In this document: one piece after another, positions 54,642 to 62,794 of the stretch
Numbering within the stretch: position 1 is the first letter of the stretch
Layout: each line of letters opens with the position of its first letter
Origin: Ornithomonoglobus_A sp045649025
Lineage (GTDB): Bacteria > Bacillota > Clostridia > UBA1381
DNA: 64,000 nt
Assembly (NCBI GenBank): GCA_045649025.1
Contig: JAZRPB010000006.1
Location: forward strand, 124,001 to 188,000
Direction of reading: 5' to 3'
The notes under the pieces: model-generated
Told to the model about the DNA's origin: nothing
The model's database searches: none
What the model saw: only the letters and a program-made list of their open reading frames with translations
Made by a program: the position numbers and the translations under genes

Positions 54642-55424
54642 CTATTCCATAAGATTACTTAAAAACTCTTTTGTTCTCTGGTTTTTAGGATTATCTATAA
54701 CCTCTTGCGGAGTACCTTTTTCAAGTATAACTCCATCATTCATAAATATTATCTCGTCTGCAACATTACGTGCAAATTCAATTTCGTGTGTGACTATAAC
54801 CATAGTCATTTTCTTTTGTGCCAGGCTTTTTATTACTCTTAAAATCTCACCTGTAAGCTCGGGGTCAAGTGCCGATGTAGGCTCATCAAAAAACAAAATT
54901 TTAGGTTTTAGTGCAAGAGCTCTTGCAATTGAAACTCTTTGCTGCTGACCGCCCGAAAGCTCACACGGGTAGTTATTAAGCTTGTTTTCAAGCCCCACTC
55001 TTGTTAAAAGCTCAACAGCCTCGTTTCTAATTTCTGCAATAATTTGTGCTTTATTCTTCTTATAGTCTTCTCTTTCCTTTGCAAGCTCACGAGGTGCAAG
55101 CATTACATTTTCAAGTGCTGTGTATTGTGGAAACAGGTTGAAGGATTGGAATACAAGTCCGAAATTTAACTGTCTTTCACGGATTTGAGATGCACTTAAT
55201 TTTGCCACAGCATCACCGTCGAAAATTAAATCGCCGTTAACATAAATCTGACCTTTATCGGCAGTTTCCAAAAAGTTGATACATCTTAAAATTGTTGTTT
55301 TACCGCTTCCCGAAGAGCCTAATATACCAAGTATACTGCCCTCCTCCATAGAGAAGTTTATTCCGTTTAAAACATTGGTTTTACCAAAGCTTTTACATAA
55401 ATTTTTAACCTCAAGAATTGCCAT
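54642..55424 (-). CDS. polar amino-acid ABC transporter ATP-binding protein
   Basis: A 260-residue ATPase of the GlnQ/HisP class. Walker A GSSGSGKTTILRCINFLE, Q-loop VFQSFNLFPQYT, signature LSGGQQQRVSIARALA, Walker B ILFFDEPTSALDPE and switch VIVTHE. It follows the permease by 11 bp and is part of SBP-permease-ATPase. Confidence 0.95.
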   Translation of the reverse strand: MAILEVKNLCKSFGKTNVLNGINFSMEEGSILGILGSSGSGKTTILRCINFLETADKGQIYVNGDLIFDGDAVAKLSASQIRERQLNFGLVFQSFNLFPQYTALENVMLAPRELAKEREDYKKNKAQIIAEIRNEAVELLTRVGLENKLNNYPCELSGGQQQRVSIARALALKPKILFFDEPTSALDPELTGEILRVIKSLAQKKMTMVIVTHEIEFARNVADEIIFMNDGVILEKGTPQEVIDNPKNQRTKEFLSNLME

Positions 55425-55435
55425 TATATCCTCCT

Positions 55436-56074
55436 CTATGCATCGTAGTAGCTCATTTTCTTTTCAAGCTTACTGAATATCACAGTTAAAATTCCGCCCA
55501 TTGCAAGGAAGAATAAGCCTGTTGAGAACAACGGCCATATCAATCCGCCATTTTTAGAGAAACGTTCTGCACTCATTATGATTTCGCCAACACCTATAAT
55601 TCTTGATAAGGACGTATCCTTAACAAGTGTAATAATCTCGTTACCCATAGGCGGAACAATTCTTTTTACCACCTGAAACAGAACAATCTTAACAAACACC
55701 TGTATTTTTGTAAGACCAAGCACCTGACCTGCCTCATATTGACCTTTTGGTATACTCTCTATTCCGCCCCTGTATATTTCAGAGAAGTATGCGGCATAGT
55801 TTATAATAAAAGCAATAAAGGTAGCCATCATTCGCGATTTCATAGGAATGTCAAGCAAAAGTCCTGGTGCATATGCAACAACAAAAAGCTGGAGCATAAG
55901 CGGTGTTCCACGTATTATCCACACAAAAAGTCTTGATATGTACGAAAGCGGCTTAAATTTTGACATTGAACAAAATGTTATTAAAAGTCCCAGCGGAACT
56001 GCCGCCGCTATTGTGCCGAAGAATATTATTAAATTAAACTTAAAGCCTTCAAAAAGCTCTAACCATACATTCAT
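55436..56074 (-). CDS. polar amino-acid ABC transporter permease
   Basis: A HisM/GlnP-type permease with about five membrane helices and the EAA loop EAGQVLGLTKIQVFVKIVLFQ. A longer frame opens at 56170, but the extension looks non-homologous and the ATG at 56074 (MNVWLELFEGFKFN) is the family-like start (212 residues). AAAGG lies 13 nt upstream. It follows the SBP gene by over 200 bp with an intercistronic hairpin. Confidence 0.88.
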   Translation of the reverse strand: MNVWLELFEGFKFNLIIFFGTIAAAVPLGLLITFCSMSKFKPLSYISRLFVWIIRGTPLMLQLFVVAYAPGLLLDIPMKSRMMATFIAFIINYAAYFSEIYRGGIESIPKGQYEAGQVLGLTKIQVFVKIVLFQVVKRIVPPMGNEIITLVKDTSLSRIIGVGEIIMSAERFSKNGGLIWPLFSTGLFFLAMGGILTVIFSKLEKKMSYYDA

Positions 56075-56188
56075 ATTAAATCCATAGCCTTTCTGCCCGC
56101 GAATACATACAGCAAGCGGGTATAATAAGACGCATAACATATTATGCACATATGTGCTGACCTTACACATATGTAATTAAACTTGCCG

Positions 56189-56224
56189 AAGGCATAGTTT
56201 GAATGAAATCAAGCTATGCCTTTT
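56189..56224. terminator. hairpin between SBP and permease genes
   Basis: AAGGCATAG and CTATGCCTT form a stem with a 16-nt loop. T runs are short on the operon strand, so it is more likely partial termination or 3' end protection that raises binding-protein mRNA. Confidence 0.5.
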
Positions 56225-56292
56225 GCCCTAATAATTTTATTCTTTTTTCTACGCCCTTTAGCGTGGGCTTATAGAGCGTAAGTTATGTAAGA

Positions 56293-57114
56293 TTATTTGT
56301 TTATTGAGCTACCTGCCATTACGTAGTCGATAACTGCAACATCTGATGTGCCTGCAGCAACGTCCATAAGTGCAGTTGCCTGTGATGCAACAGCTGTATA
56401 TTCAGCATTTGCAAAGCTTGCATCTGTTGTTGCCAATTCTTCACCTGCACTGCCGCCCTCTGCAATAACAACAGCACCGTCTATGCTCTTTGTAAACTTT
56501 TCAACATTTTCTTCCTTTACAACAAGCACCTGTCTGTTTTCAAGATATGGCATTGTGATTGACATATTTTCCATTCTTTCGTCTGTGATTGTCATACCAT
56601 TCCAGATACAGTCGATGTTCTTTGAATTAAGCTCAATTTCCTTTGCTGCCCATTCAATTTCAATAAATTCAGGTGTAACACCAAGCTTTTCACAAACTGC
56701 TGTTGCAAACTCTGTTTCAAAACCAACAAATTTGCCTTCGTCGTTTGTGTAGTTAAGAGGATTCATTATTGTGTAACCAATCTTCATAACACCGCTTTCT
56801 TTAATTTCATCAAGCTCGTTTAGAGTAACCTCTGTTTGAGAAGCATTTGTATTTGTGCCATCTACAAGAAGCAGCTCGTTAAGACCGTATGTGGTAGCAA
56901 TTGTTTCTAATGTACCTTCATTTGCAAGCTCTATCATTGCATTGTTGACAGCCTCTGTTACGTCGGAGCCCTTTCTGAATGCTACACCATATTCCTCTGA
57001 AGGATAGTTGTTATCGATAATTGCAAGCTTATCGTTTGTTTTTGTGCCCTGTCCACAGCCTGCCATTGCAAGCATCATAACAGTTGCCATTACCATTGCT
57101 AAAATCTTTTTCAT
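56293..57114 (-). CDS. amino-acid-binding lipoprotein, circularly permuted
   Basis: A 273-residue solute-binding lipoprotein (lipobox MAGC, Cys20). The usual C-terminal block of type II binding proteins, LAIIDNNYPSEEYGVAFRKG with VNNAMIELANEGTLETIA, occupies residues 30-80. The usual N-terminal block, ESGVMKIGYT with KFVGFETEFATAVCEKLG, begins near 105. The gene stops at DVAVIDYVMAGSSINK, just where the block now at the front would normally continue. All parts of the fold are present but in permuted order. It pairs with the downstream permease and ATPase. Confidence 0.85.
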   Translation of the reverse strand: MKKILAMVMATVMMLAMAGCGQGTKTNDKLAIIDNNYPSEEYGVAFRKGSDVTEAVNNAMIELANEGTLETIATTYGLNELLLVDGTNTNASQTEVTLNELDEIKESGVMKIGYTIMNPLNYTNDEGKFVGFETEFATAVCEKLGVTPEFIEIEWAAKEIELNSKNIDCIWNGMTITDERMENMSITMPYLENRQVLVVKEENVEKFTKSIDGAVVIAEGGSAGEELATTDASFANAEYTAVASQATALMDVAAGTSDVAVIDYVMAGSSINK

Positions 57115-57163
57115 AATAAAATCTCCTTTGTTTATATATTTTAATATATATCTATACTATTCC

Positions 57164-57192
57164 ATTTTACCACGTATCTACTGCAATGTCAA
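57164..57192 (-). promoter_or_regulatory. sigma-A promoter of the amino-acid transporter operon
   Basis: TTGACA (57192-57187) and TAAAAT (57169-57164) with a 17-bp spacer on the minus strand. Confidence 0.85.
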
Positions 57193-57317
57193 TCACTATA
57201 ACATTTTTTGTGTGTTTTTTCGTCAAAAATTTTTTAAAAGAAATGCCTGTTAATATAATATTTATAAAGTTTTCTTATTAATTTGAGGTATATTTTTATT
57301 GTTAAAGTTAATGGAAT

Positions 57318-57346
57318 TTGACAAATATAGCTTTTTATGGTAAAAT
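57318..57346 (+). promoter_or_regulatory. sigma-A promoter of the membrane glycosyltransferase
   Basis: TTGACA (57318-57323) and TAAAAT (57341-57346) with a 17-bp spacer; a leader of about 90 nt follows. The 57115-57445 gap holds this and the divergent promoter only. Confidence 0.82.
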
Positions 57347-57445
57347 TACAATATTCAGGTTTTATACCGCTATAATTTATATAGAAAATTCAACGTATAT
57401 TTATGCTGATTTTATATTGGCGGAACAGGAGATTAAATATATAAA

Positions 57446-58855
57446 ATGAAGAAGAATATATGTTGCCATACATTATTTGTTATACTTACTCTTGTTGCAG
57501 CAGCTATGTATGTTTTCCTGATATTTAATAATAATGTATGGTATGATGAGGCATACTCTCTGGCAATGATAAAGCACAGCTTTAGCGAAATTGTTTCTAT
57601 CACTGCCGCAGATGTACACCCGCCTCTGTATTATTTTGGATTAAAGCTGTTTTGTATGATATTCGGCAATTCGCTTATATGTGCAAAAATATTCTCGATT
57701 ATACCGCTTATTCTTATAATGGTTACAGGGTATTTTAACTTATCAAAAATTTTTGATTACAAAACAGCACTCATTTTTGTTGGTGCACTTGTTTTTATGC
57801 CGTTATATCAGGGATATGCGGTGGAGATACGAATGTATACGTGGGCTTCATTCACTGTTTTTGGTTGCGGTATATATTCATACCGTGCCATAGTTGAGGA
57901 TAAAAAGCTCTATTGGATACTATCCACAATATTTGGCATTTTGAGTGCATATTTACACTACTTTGCATTTGTATCGGTACTTGTTATAGGCTTTATGCTC
58001 CTTTTGGCATCGGTTTACAAATACAAGGTTTCTAAATGGGCTATATCCTTTGGTGTGCTTATTATTGCATATCTGCCATGGATGTCATCATTTTTAAGCC
58101 AGCTTTCACAAAAGGTGACAGACGAATACTGGATTGCACCAATAACAGGTCAGACAATAAAGAACTTCTTTAGTATGTGGCTTCAATGCGGTGATATTAC
58201 ACCGTACTACATTATATTTTTTACAACAATGCTTGTATTAAGCATTGTAATGATAATAACAAAATTAAAGTTTAAAAGGTTATTTATCACAGTTATGGGA
58301 CTGCTTGTATTTATTGTTACCTGTGCTATTGGTATAGGTGCATCGTTGGCGGTACGCCCTGTATTTATTGAGCGATATGCCGTTCCTGCAATACCGTTGG
58401 TTTTAATTGTTTTTGCAGTGGGACTTGGCACAATAAAATCAAAAACAATCCTTGCCGTTATTTGTGCATTTGCAGTATTTTTCAGTGCAATGAGCTATCC
58501 AAAGATTATGGAGGATGAATACGAGGCTTCGGAAAAATATATAGAGGCTTGTCTTGGTGAACGTGAATACGACGCAATAATATGCTGTGTGGACTCGCAT
58601 CTGTTTGGCGTGCTATCCTACTACGAAAGCGAAAAGAATATATACCGTCCAAGGCTGTCGGCAGGCTCACCCTTTGAAAATGTTGTAGAATTAGACACTG
58701 CCGACGCAACAAAAGATAAGACAGTGCTTATGTTCCTTGATCACTACGAGGATCCTCCGCAGTGGGTGTATGATAATTATAACATTGAATACACCTGTGA
58801 TGTTGCAACATACGGAAAATACTCTCATATGTACACGTGCACCTCAATTAATTAG
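57446..58855 (+). CDS. polytopic family 39-type glycosyltransferase
   Basis: A 469-residue membrane protein with about 10-12 helices. The first loop has NNVWYDEAYSLAMIKHS and AADVHPPLYYFGLK, typical of GT-C enzymes of the PMT/ArnT group, which use lipid-linked sugars. The acceptor is unknown. The C-terminal domain is extracytoplasmic (about 360-469). It is monocistronic. RBS ACAGGAGA is 16 nt before the ATG, rather far. Confidence 0.85.
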   Translation: MKKNICCHTLFVILTLVAAAMYVFLIFNNNVWYDEAYSLAMIKHSFSEIVSITAADVHPPLYYFGLKLFCMIFGNSLICAKIFSIIPLILIMVTGYFNLSKIFDYKTALIFVGALVFMPLYQGYAVEIRMYTWASFTVFGCGIYSYRAIVEDKKLYWILSTIFGILSAYLHYFAFVSVLVIGFMLLLASVYKYKVSKWAISFGVLIIAYLPWMSSFLSQLSQKVTDEYWIAPITGQTIKNFFSMWLQCGDITPYYIIFFTTMLVLSIVMIITKLKFKRLFITVMGLLVFIVTCAIGIGASLAVRPVFIERYAVPAIPLVLIVFAVGLGTIKSKTILAVICAFAVFFSAMSYPKIMEDEYEASEKYIEACLGEREYDAIICCVDSHLFGVLSYYESEKNIYRPRLSAGSPFENVVELDTADATKDKTVLMFLDHYEDPPQWVYDNYNIEYTCDVATYGKYSHMYTCTSIN

Positions 58856-58940
58856 TTTTAGTAATATTAGATAAAAAAACCACAAATTGAGCATTATTTT
58901 ATAATACTTTGGAAAAATTGAAAAAAATTCAAAAAAAGAC

Positions 58941-58969
58941 TTGAAATTATGTTTAAAATGTTGTATACT
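58941..58969 (+). promoter_or_regulatory. sigma-A promoter of rpsT
   Basis: TTGAAA (58941-58946) and TATACT (58964-58969) with a 17-bp spacer. Confidence 0.85.
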
Positions 58970-59009
58970 ATTATGGTGTTATACATTAAACTTGTGGAGG
59001 TGTAAAGAA

Positions 59010-59273
59010 ATGGCAAACATTAAGTCTGCTAAAAAGCGTGTTTTGGTTACCAAGAAAAAGACATTGATTAACCAAATGCACAAAACAGCTTTAAAGACTG
59101 CTATTAAAAAGTTTGAAGCAGCAGTAGAAGCAGCTGACAAGGAAAACGTTAAGCCCTTGTTCAACGATGCTGTTAAGAAACTCGATATGGGTGTTAAGCA
59201 AGGTATTCTTCATAAGAATACAGCAGCAAGAAAGAAGTCACAACTTGCTGTTAAGCTTGCAAAATTAGCATAA
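59010..59273 (+). CDS. rpsT: 30S ribosomal protein S20
   Basis: An 87-residue S20 starting MANIKSAKKRVLVTKKK and ending KSQLAVKLAKLA, with the KNTAARKKS signature. RBS GGAGGTG lies 8 nt before the ATG; in-frame upstream codons overlap the promoter and are not translated. It is monocistronic with a strong terminator. Confidence 0.97.
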   Translation: MANIKSAKKRVLVTKKKTLINQMHKTALKTAIKKFEAAVEAADKENVKPLFNDAVKKLDMGVKQGILHKNTAARKKSQLAVKLAKLA

Positions 59274-59286
59274 GTTTCTAAATAAA

Positions 59287-59318
59287 ATACAGAGAATTAA
59301 AATTCTCTGTATTTTTTT
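59287..59318 (+). terminator. intrinsic terminator of rpsT
   Basis: ATACAGAGAATT and AATTCTCTGTAT form a perfect stem with a 2-nt loop, followed by seven T residues. Confidence 0.9.
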
Positions 59319-59375
59319 ATTTGGCTACCCATAAATAAAAAAATATTGCACTAAATTTATTACAAGCCGCTTCAA

Positions 59376-59625
59376 GGAGATAGAAAAAAATGCTTCAGAA
59401 TGGACAATATGAGCCCAAACCGTATGCAATGCGGTTTGGGGTTACCCGAAGGCGTACAAAGGTACGTCGAGAGGCGAATTTTGTTCATAGCAAAAACGCA
59501 TATATAAAAAGAAAACACGCAATTTCTGCGTGTTTTCTTCATTTTGTGTTCAAATTATAAATTACCACAAACTAAAGATGCATTTATATTCGCGTTTTTG
59601 CGGTCTGGACTTTTTTTGCATCTCC
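59376..59625 (+). repeat. dispersed structured element, copy D
   Basis: The most diverged full copy. Ends GGAGAT and ATCTCC replace GGGGAT and ATCCCC. The variable hairpin is CCCAAACCG (59414-59422) with CGGTTTGGG (59432-59440). The core GGGTTACCCGAAGGCGTAC and GTACGTCGAG is kept. A second hairpin is GAAAACACGCA (59511-59521) with TGCGTGTTTTC (59527-59537). Its last base is directly next to the stop codon of the convergent pbp gene. Confidence 0.82.
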
Positions 59626-62271
59626 TTATTCCATACTTCCTGCAGGAATTTCATCTTCTGTTGGTGGCGGAGCAACAGGCTCCGTCACAGCACCGCCGTT
59701 CGGTGCATCATTTGTTCCTGTATTGGTATTTGTGTTTGTATTAGTATTAGTATTTGTGTTTGTGTTTGTGTTTGTATTAGTGTTGGTATTGGTACCTGTA
59801 TTTGTGTTATTATTTGTGCCTGTATTCGCATTATCTTCAGGATTACCGTTTGGAACAGGTGTTGCACTTGGCTTTTCTGTTTCATCAGGTTTTTCCGTAG
59901 CTTCAGGTGTTGCACTCGGTTGTGGTGTGTTATTTGATTCAAATCGGTCACTTGCATTACCATAGTGCGTCTTACAAGTTGTTTTAGGCTCTGTACCCTT
60001 CACAAAATACGCCTTTGTTGACGGACACGTTGTTTTTGGAATTTTACCCGAAATCTTACACGTTTCAACCTCAACAATATTATTAGGCTTTGGTATTGTC
60101 ACATTCGGATTAAGTGTTGAGTGAACTTTATTCATAACACCTCTCCACGCAGTCACTGCAGGATTACCCGTCACCTTAAGCGGTGCGGGCTGGTCGTAGC
60201 CAAACCACACTGCCCCAACGTAATACGGAGTATAGCCCACAAACCATTTATCGTAGTTATCGTCTGTTGTACCTGTTTTTCCGTAGGTTGGCATACCGTT
60301 ATCAAGCTTTGCAGCAGTACCTGTTGCACCCTGATATCCGCCCTCAACAACACTCTTTAGCATATCGGATATTATATATGCCGATGCGGCACTTATTGCC
60401 TGTGAGCTTTCAGGGTCCTCGTTACTTAATATAACATTACCCGAGGCATCCTCAACACGTGTGTATGTGTGCGGCTCTATATATCTGCCGCTGTTTACAA
60501 ACGTACAATATGCCGCCGCCATATCACGAGGACTTACACCCTCGTTAAGACCGCCTAGCGACAGAGCCGCAAAGTTTCTGTCCTTTTCGGTAAGCGGTAT
60601 ATGGAAACCGTTTGAAAGATAGCTATATGAGCTTGTTAAGCCTATTTTTTCCAAAACCTTTGCCGCAGGGATGTTTGCAGATATTGTAACTGCTTCTTTT
60701 ACTGTCATTTCTCCCTTGTAGCCCTTATATGAGTTTTTAGGCTTCCACTTATCAGAGCCAAGCTCTATTTCTTCGTCTACAATTACTTCAGTTTCGGTAA
60801 TTTTACCCCGATCCAGTGCAGGCGCATAAACAGATAGCGGTTTTATTGATGAACCAGGCTGACGCTTTGATTGAGTTGCTCTGTTCCAGCCGCGTATGTC
60901 TGTTTTTTCGCCAAGTCCGCCCACAAGTGCCTTTACAGAACCTGTGTATGGGTCCATCACAATCATACCTGCCTGTGCAAGATTATATAGTTGATTTGCA
61001 CCTGCAGATGAGCTATAATATATACCAAGGTTTTCTTTGTCGGCAAAGTATTCCTCCATGGTTTCTTGCATATCAACATCAACTGTTGAATATATCTTCA
61101 ATCCACCGTTATATACCTGCTTTGTTGCAAATTCATATGAATATCCCTTTTCATTTTGCAAATCACGTATAACATCGGAAACAACCTGGTCGGTAAAATA
61201 TGAGCTTATATCTGCTCTGTTTCTTCTGTAGGTGTTATCAAGCTCCAATGGAGTTGAGATTGCCTCGTGATACTCGCTGCTGCTGATTTTTCCAAGCTCA
61301 TACATTTTTTCAAGAACTATATTTCTCTTTTCTATATGCGCATCGGGATTTGCAATTGGGTCGTATAGAGACGGATACTGTGTTATTCCCGCAATAGACG
61401 CCGCCTCGGCAAGCGTTAGTGCATTTGCTGATTTATTAAAATACGTATTAGATGCCGCCTCAACACCCATACAGTTATTTGCAAAGTATACAATGTTAAG
61501 ATACATTGTAAGAATTTCATCCTTGGTAAGCTCCTGCTCAAGAGCCACTGCTCTAAACATTTCCTTTACCTTTCGGCTAACCTTGTTTTCGTTTTCACTT
61601 GTTATATTTTTTATAACCTGTTGTGTTATTGTTGAGCCGCCGTAATCAGACTCGCCAATACCCACCTTTGCAAGTATCCATTTAGCAGTTGCACCAAAGG
61701 TACGTTTTAAGTCCACACCCTTGTGTGAATAAAAACGCTCGTCCTCTATCGATACCATTGCATCCTTCATAACCTGCGGTATCTGTGAGGATTCAACCCA
61801 TATACGTGTTGTTTCAGACTGGATTTGTTCATATTCGTGGGTTACGCCCAAAAAGTCCTCATAATATATAAATGATGCATAGTTAAGGGCAAGATTTTTG
61901 ATATTCATATCCTTAATCTCACGCTTTACTGCTGCATACATTCCTATAGACATTCCTATGCCCACAATAAACACAACAAGCAGCAGTATAATAAATATAC
62001 CGCGTATTCTCTTGCGTGTGCGTAGCTTCTCCTCTGACACTCTCTTTTTTCTTTTGCCATTGCTTTTTTTCTTGTTTCTTACGGCACTTCTTGTAACAGA
62101 GCTTGTTTGTGCACTGCTTTCTCTGCGGCGTGTTTTTGCTCCGTCTCTTTCTTCCTCAAGACGTCTTCTTCGTGAATACGCACTTTCCTGCGATGTGCGT
62201 CTGTCGTATTCATCCCAGTCAAAGTCACTGTTGTGGTTATAATCTCCGCCACGTCTGCCATTATTTGCCAT
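59626..62271 (-). CDS. class A penicillin-binding protein 1A
   Basis: An 881-residue bifunctional peptidoglycan synthase. A basic cytoplasmic N-terminus (about 1-85), membrane helix (about 90-112), GT51 transglycosylase (SIEDERFYSHKGVDLKRT; STITQQVIKN) and transpeptidase with the serine motif QPGSSIKPLSVY, SAN-like SANIPAAK and KTGTTDDN. A Pro/Thr-rich tail follows, then an (Asn-Thr)n repeat and a final Pro-rich end. RBS AAGGAGG. Promoter at 62380-62352. Confidence 0.95.
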   Translation of the reverse strand: MANNGRRGGDYNHNSDFDWDEYDRRTSQESAYSRRRRLEEERDGAKTRRRESSAQTSSVTRSAVRNKKKSNGKRKKRVSEEKLRTRKRIRGIFIILLLVVFIVGIGMSIGMYAAVKREIKDMNIKNLALNYASFIYYEDFLGVTHEYEQIQSETTRIWVESSQIPQVMKDAMVSIEDERFYSHKGVDLKRTFGATAKWILAKVGIGESDYGGSTITQQVIKNITSENENKVSRKVKEMFRAVALEQELTKDEILTMYLNIVYFANNCMGVEAASNTYFNKSANALTLAEAASIAGITQYPSLYDPIANPDAHIEKRNIVLEKMYELGKISSSEYHEAISTPLELDNTYRRNRADISSYFTDQVVSDVIRDLQNEKGYSYEFATKQVYNGGLKIYSTVDVDMQETMEEYFADKENLGIYYSSSAGANQLYNLAQAGMIVMDPYTGSVKALVGGLGEKTDIRGWNRATQSKRQPGSSIKPLSVYAPALDRGKITETEVIVDEEIELGSDKWKPKNSYKGYKGEMTVKEAVTISANIPAAKVLEKIGLTSSYSYLSNGFHIPLTEKDRNFAALSLGGLNEGVSPRDMAAAYCTFVNSGRYIEPHTYTRVEDASGNVILSNEDPESSQAISAASAYIISDMLKSVVEGGYQGATGTAAKLDNGMPTYGKTGTTDDNYDKWFVGYTPYYVGAVWFGYDQPAPLKVTGNPAVTAWRGVMNKVHSTLNPNVTIPKPNNIVEVETCKISGKIPKTTCPSTKAYFVKGTEPKTTCKTHYGNASDRFESNNTPQPSATPEATEKPDETEKPSATPVPNGNPEDNANTGTNNNTNTGTNTNTNTNTNTNTNTNTNTNTNTNTGTNDAPNGGAVTEPVAPPPTEDEIPAGSME
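59715..59815 (-). repeat. Asn-Thr coding repeat in the PBP tail
   Basis: A hexanucleotide-based tandem array encoding about a dozen Asn-Thr dipeptides with some Gly-Thr. Array length can change in multiples of six without a frameshift, so the tail may vary among strains. Confidence 0.85.
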
Positions 62272-62351
62272 ATTCTACCTCCTTACCAATTTTTCTATAT
62301 AAAACCATTTCTTAATAATTTTTATTGTAAAATAAAAAGCTGTATACAATA

Positions 62352-62380
62352 GTTATAACACAAATTTGTATTTTTTTCAA
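62352..62380 (-). promoter_or_regulatory. sigma-A promoter of the PBP gene
   Basis: TTGAAA (62380-62375) and TATAAC (62357-62352) with a 17-bp spacer on the minus strand. Confidence 0.7.
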
Positions 62381-62409
62381 GATATTTTTACTATTTTTAA
62401 CACTTAACA

Positions 62410-62438
62410 TTGACATTTTGAATTTATAATGATAAAAT
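62410..62438 (+). promoter_or_regulatory. sigma-A promoter of the small membrane protein-dusB unit
   Basis: TTGACA (62410-62415) and TAAAAT (62433-62438) with a 17-bp spacer. Confidence 0.82.
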
Positions 62439-62490
62439 TAATACATAAATATGGTAAAAACACACTTTATTGAAAGGATTAAGGCTTAAA

Positions 62491-62793
62491 ATGCAAGATA
62501 AAATAGAAAAAATTTTCTCATCAACAACAGGTCTTTTAGTATTTTCACTTTTTAGCGGATTAGGCTATTTTGCAATGGTATTGCGTATTGTTATGAGTTT
62601 TTCACGCAACAACAGTGCATTTGTGGGACTTATGTTTTCACCTGCCATAATTTGCGGTGCGGCATTTTTTATTATAAAAACAGTTAAAACAAATATTATG
62701 AATGAGCAACCCCAAAAAAATTCTGCTCTCTTTTTTCTACACTGCATTGTGATATTCATAGGCGTAATTTTCTTTGCAGATATGATTTTTTAA
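62491..62793 (+). CDS. small membrane protein of unknown function
   Basis: A 100-residue protein with three predicted membrane helices (about 12-32, 42-62, 78-98) and short charged loops. An in-frame TTG at 62470 is less likely; AAGG lies 6 nt before the ATG at 62491. The stop is 1 bp from dusB, so the two are cotranscribed. I do not recognise the family. Confidence 0.7.
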   Translation: MQDKIEKIFSSTTGLLVFSLFSGLGYFAMVLRIVMSFSRNNSAFVGLMFSPAIICGAAFFIIKTVKTNIMNEQPQKNSALFFLHCIVIFIGVIFFADMIF

Positions 62794-62794
62794 T

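Noticed and set aside
59530..59937. Plus-strand frame rich in Val-Phe-Val repeats over the end of the PBP gene
   Set aside because: It is the antisense shadow of the Asn-Thr repeat and part of element copy D.
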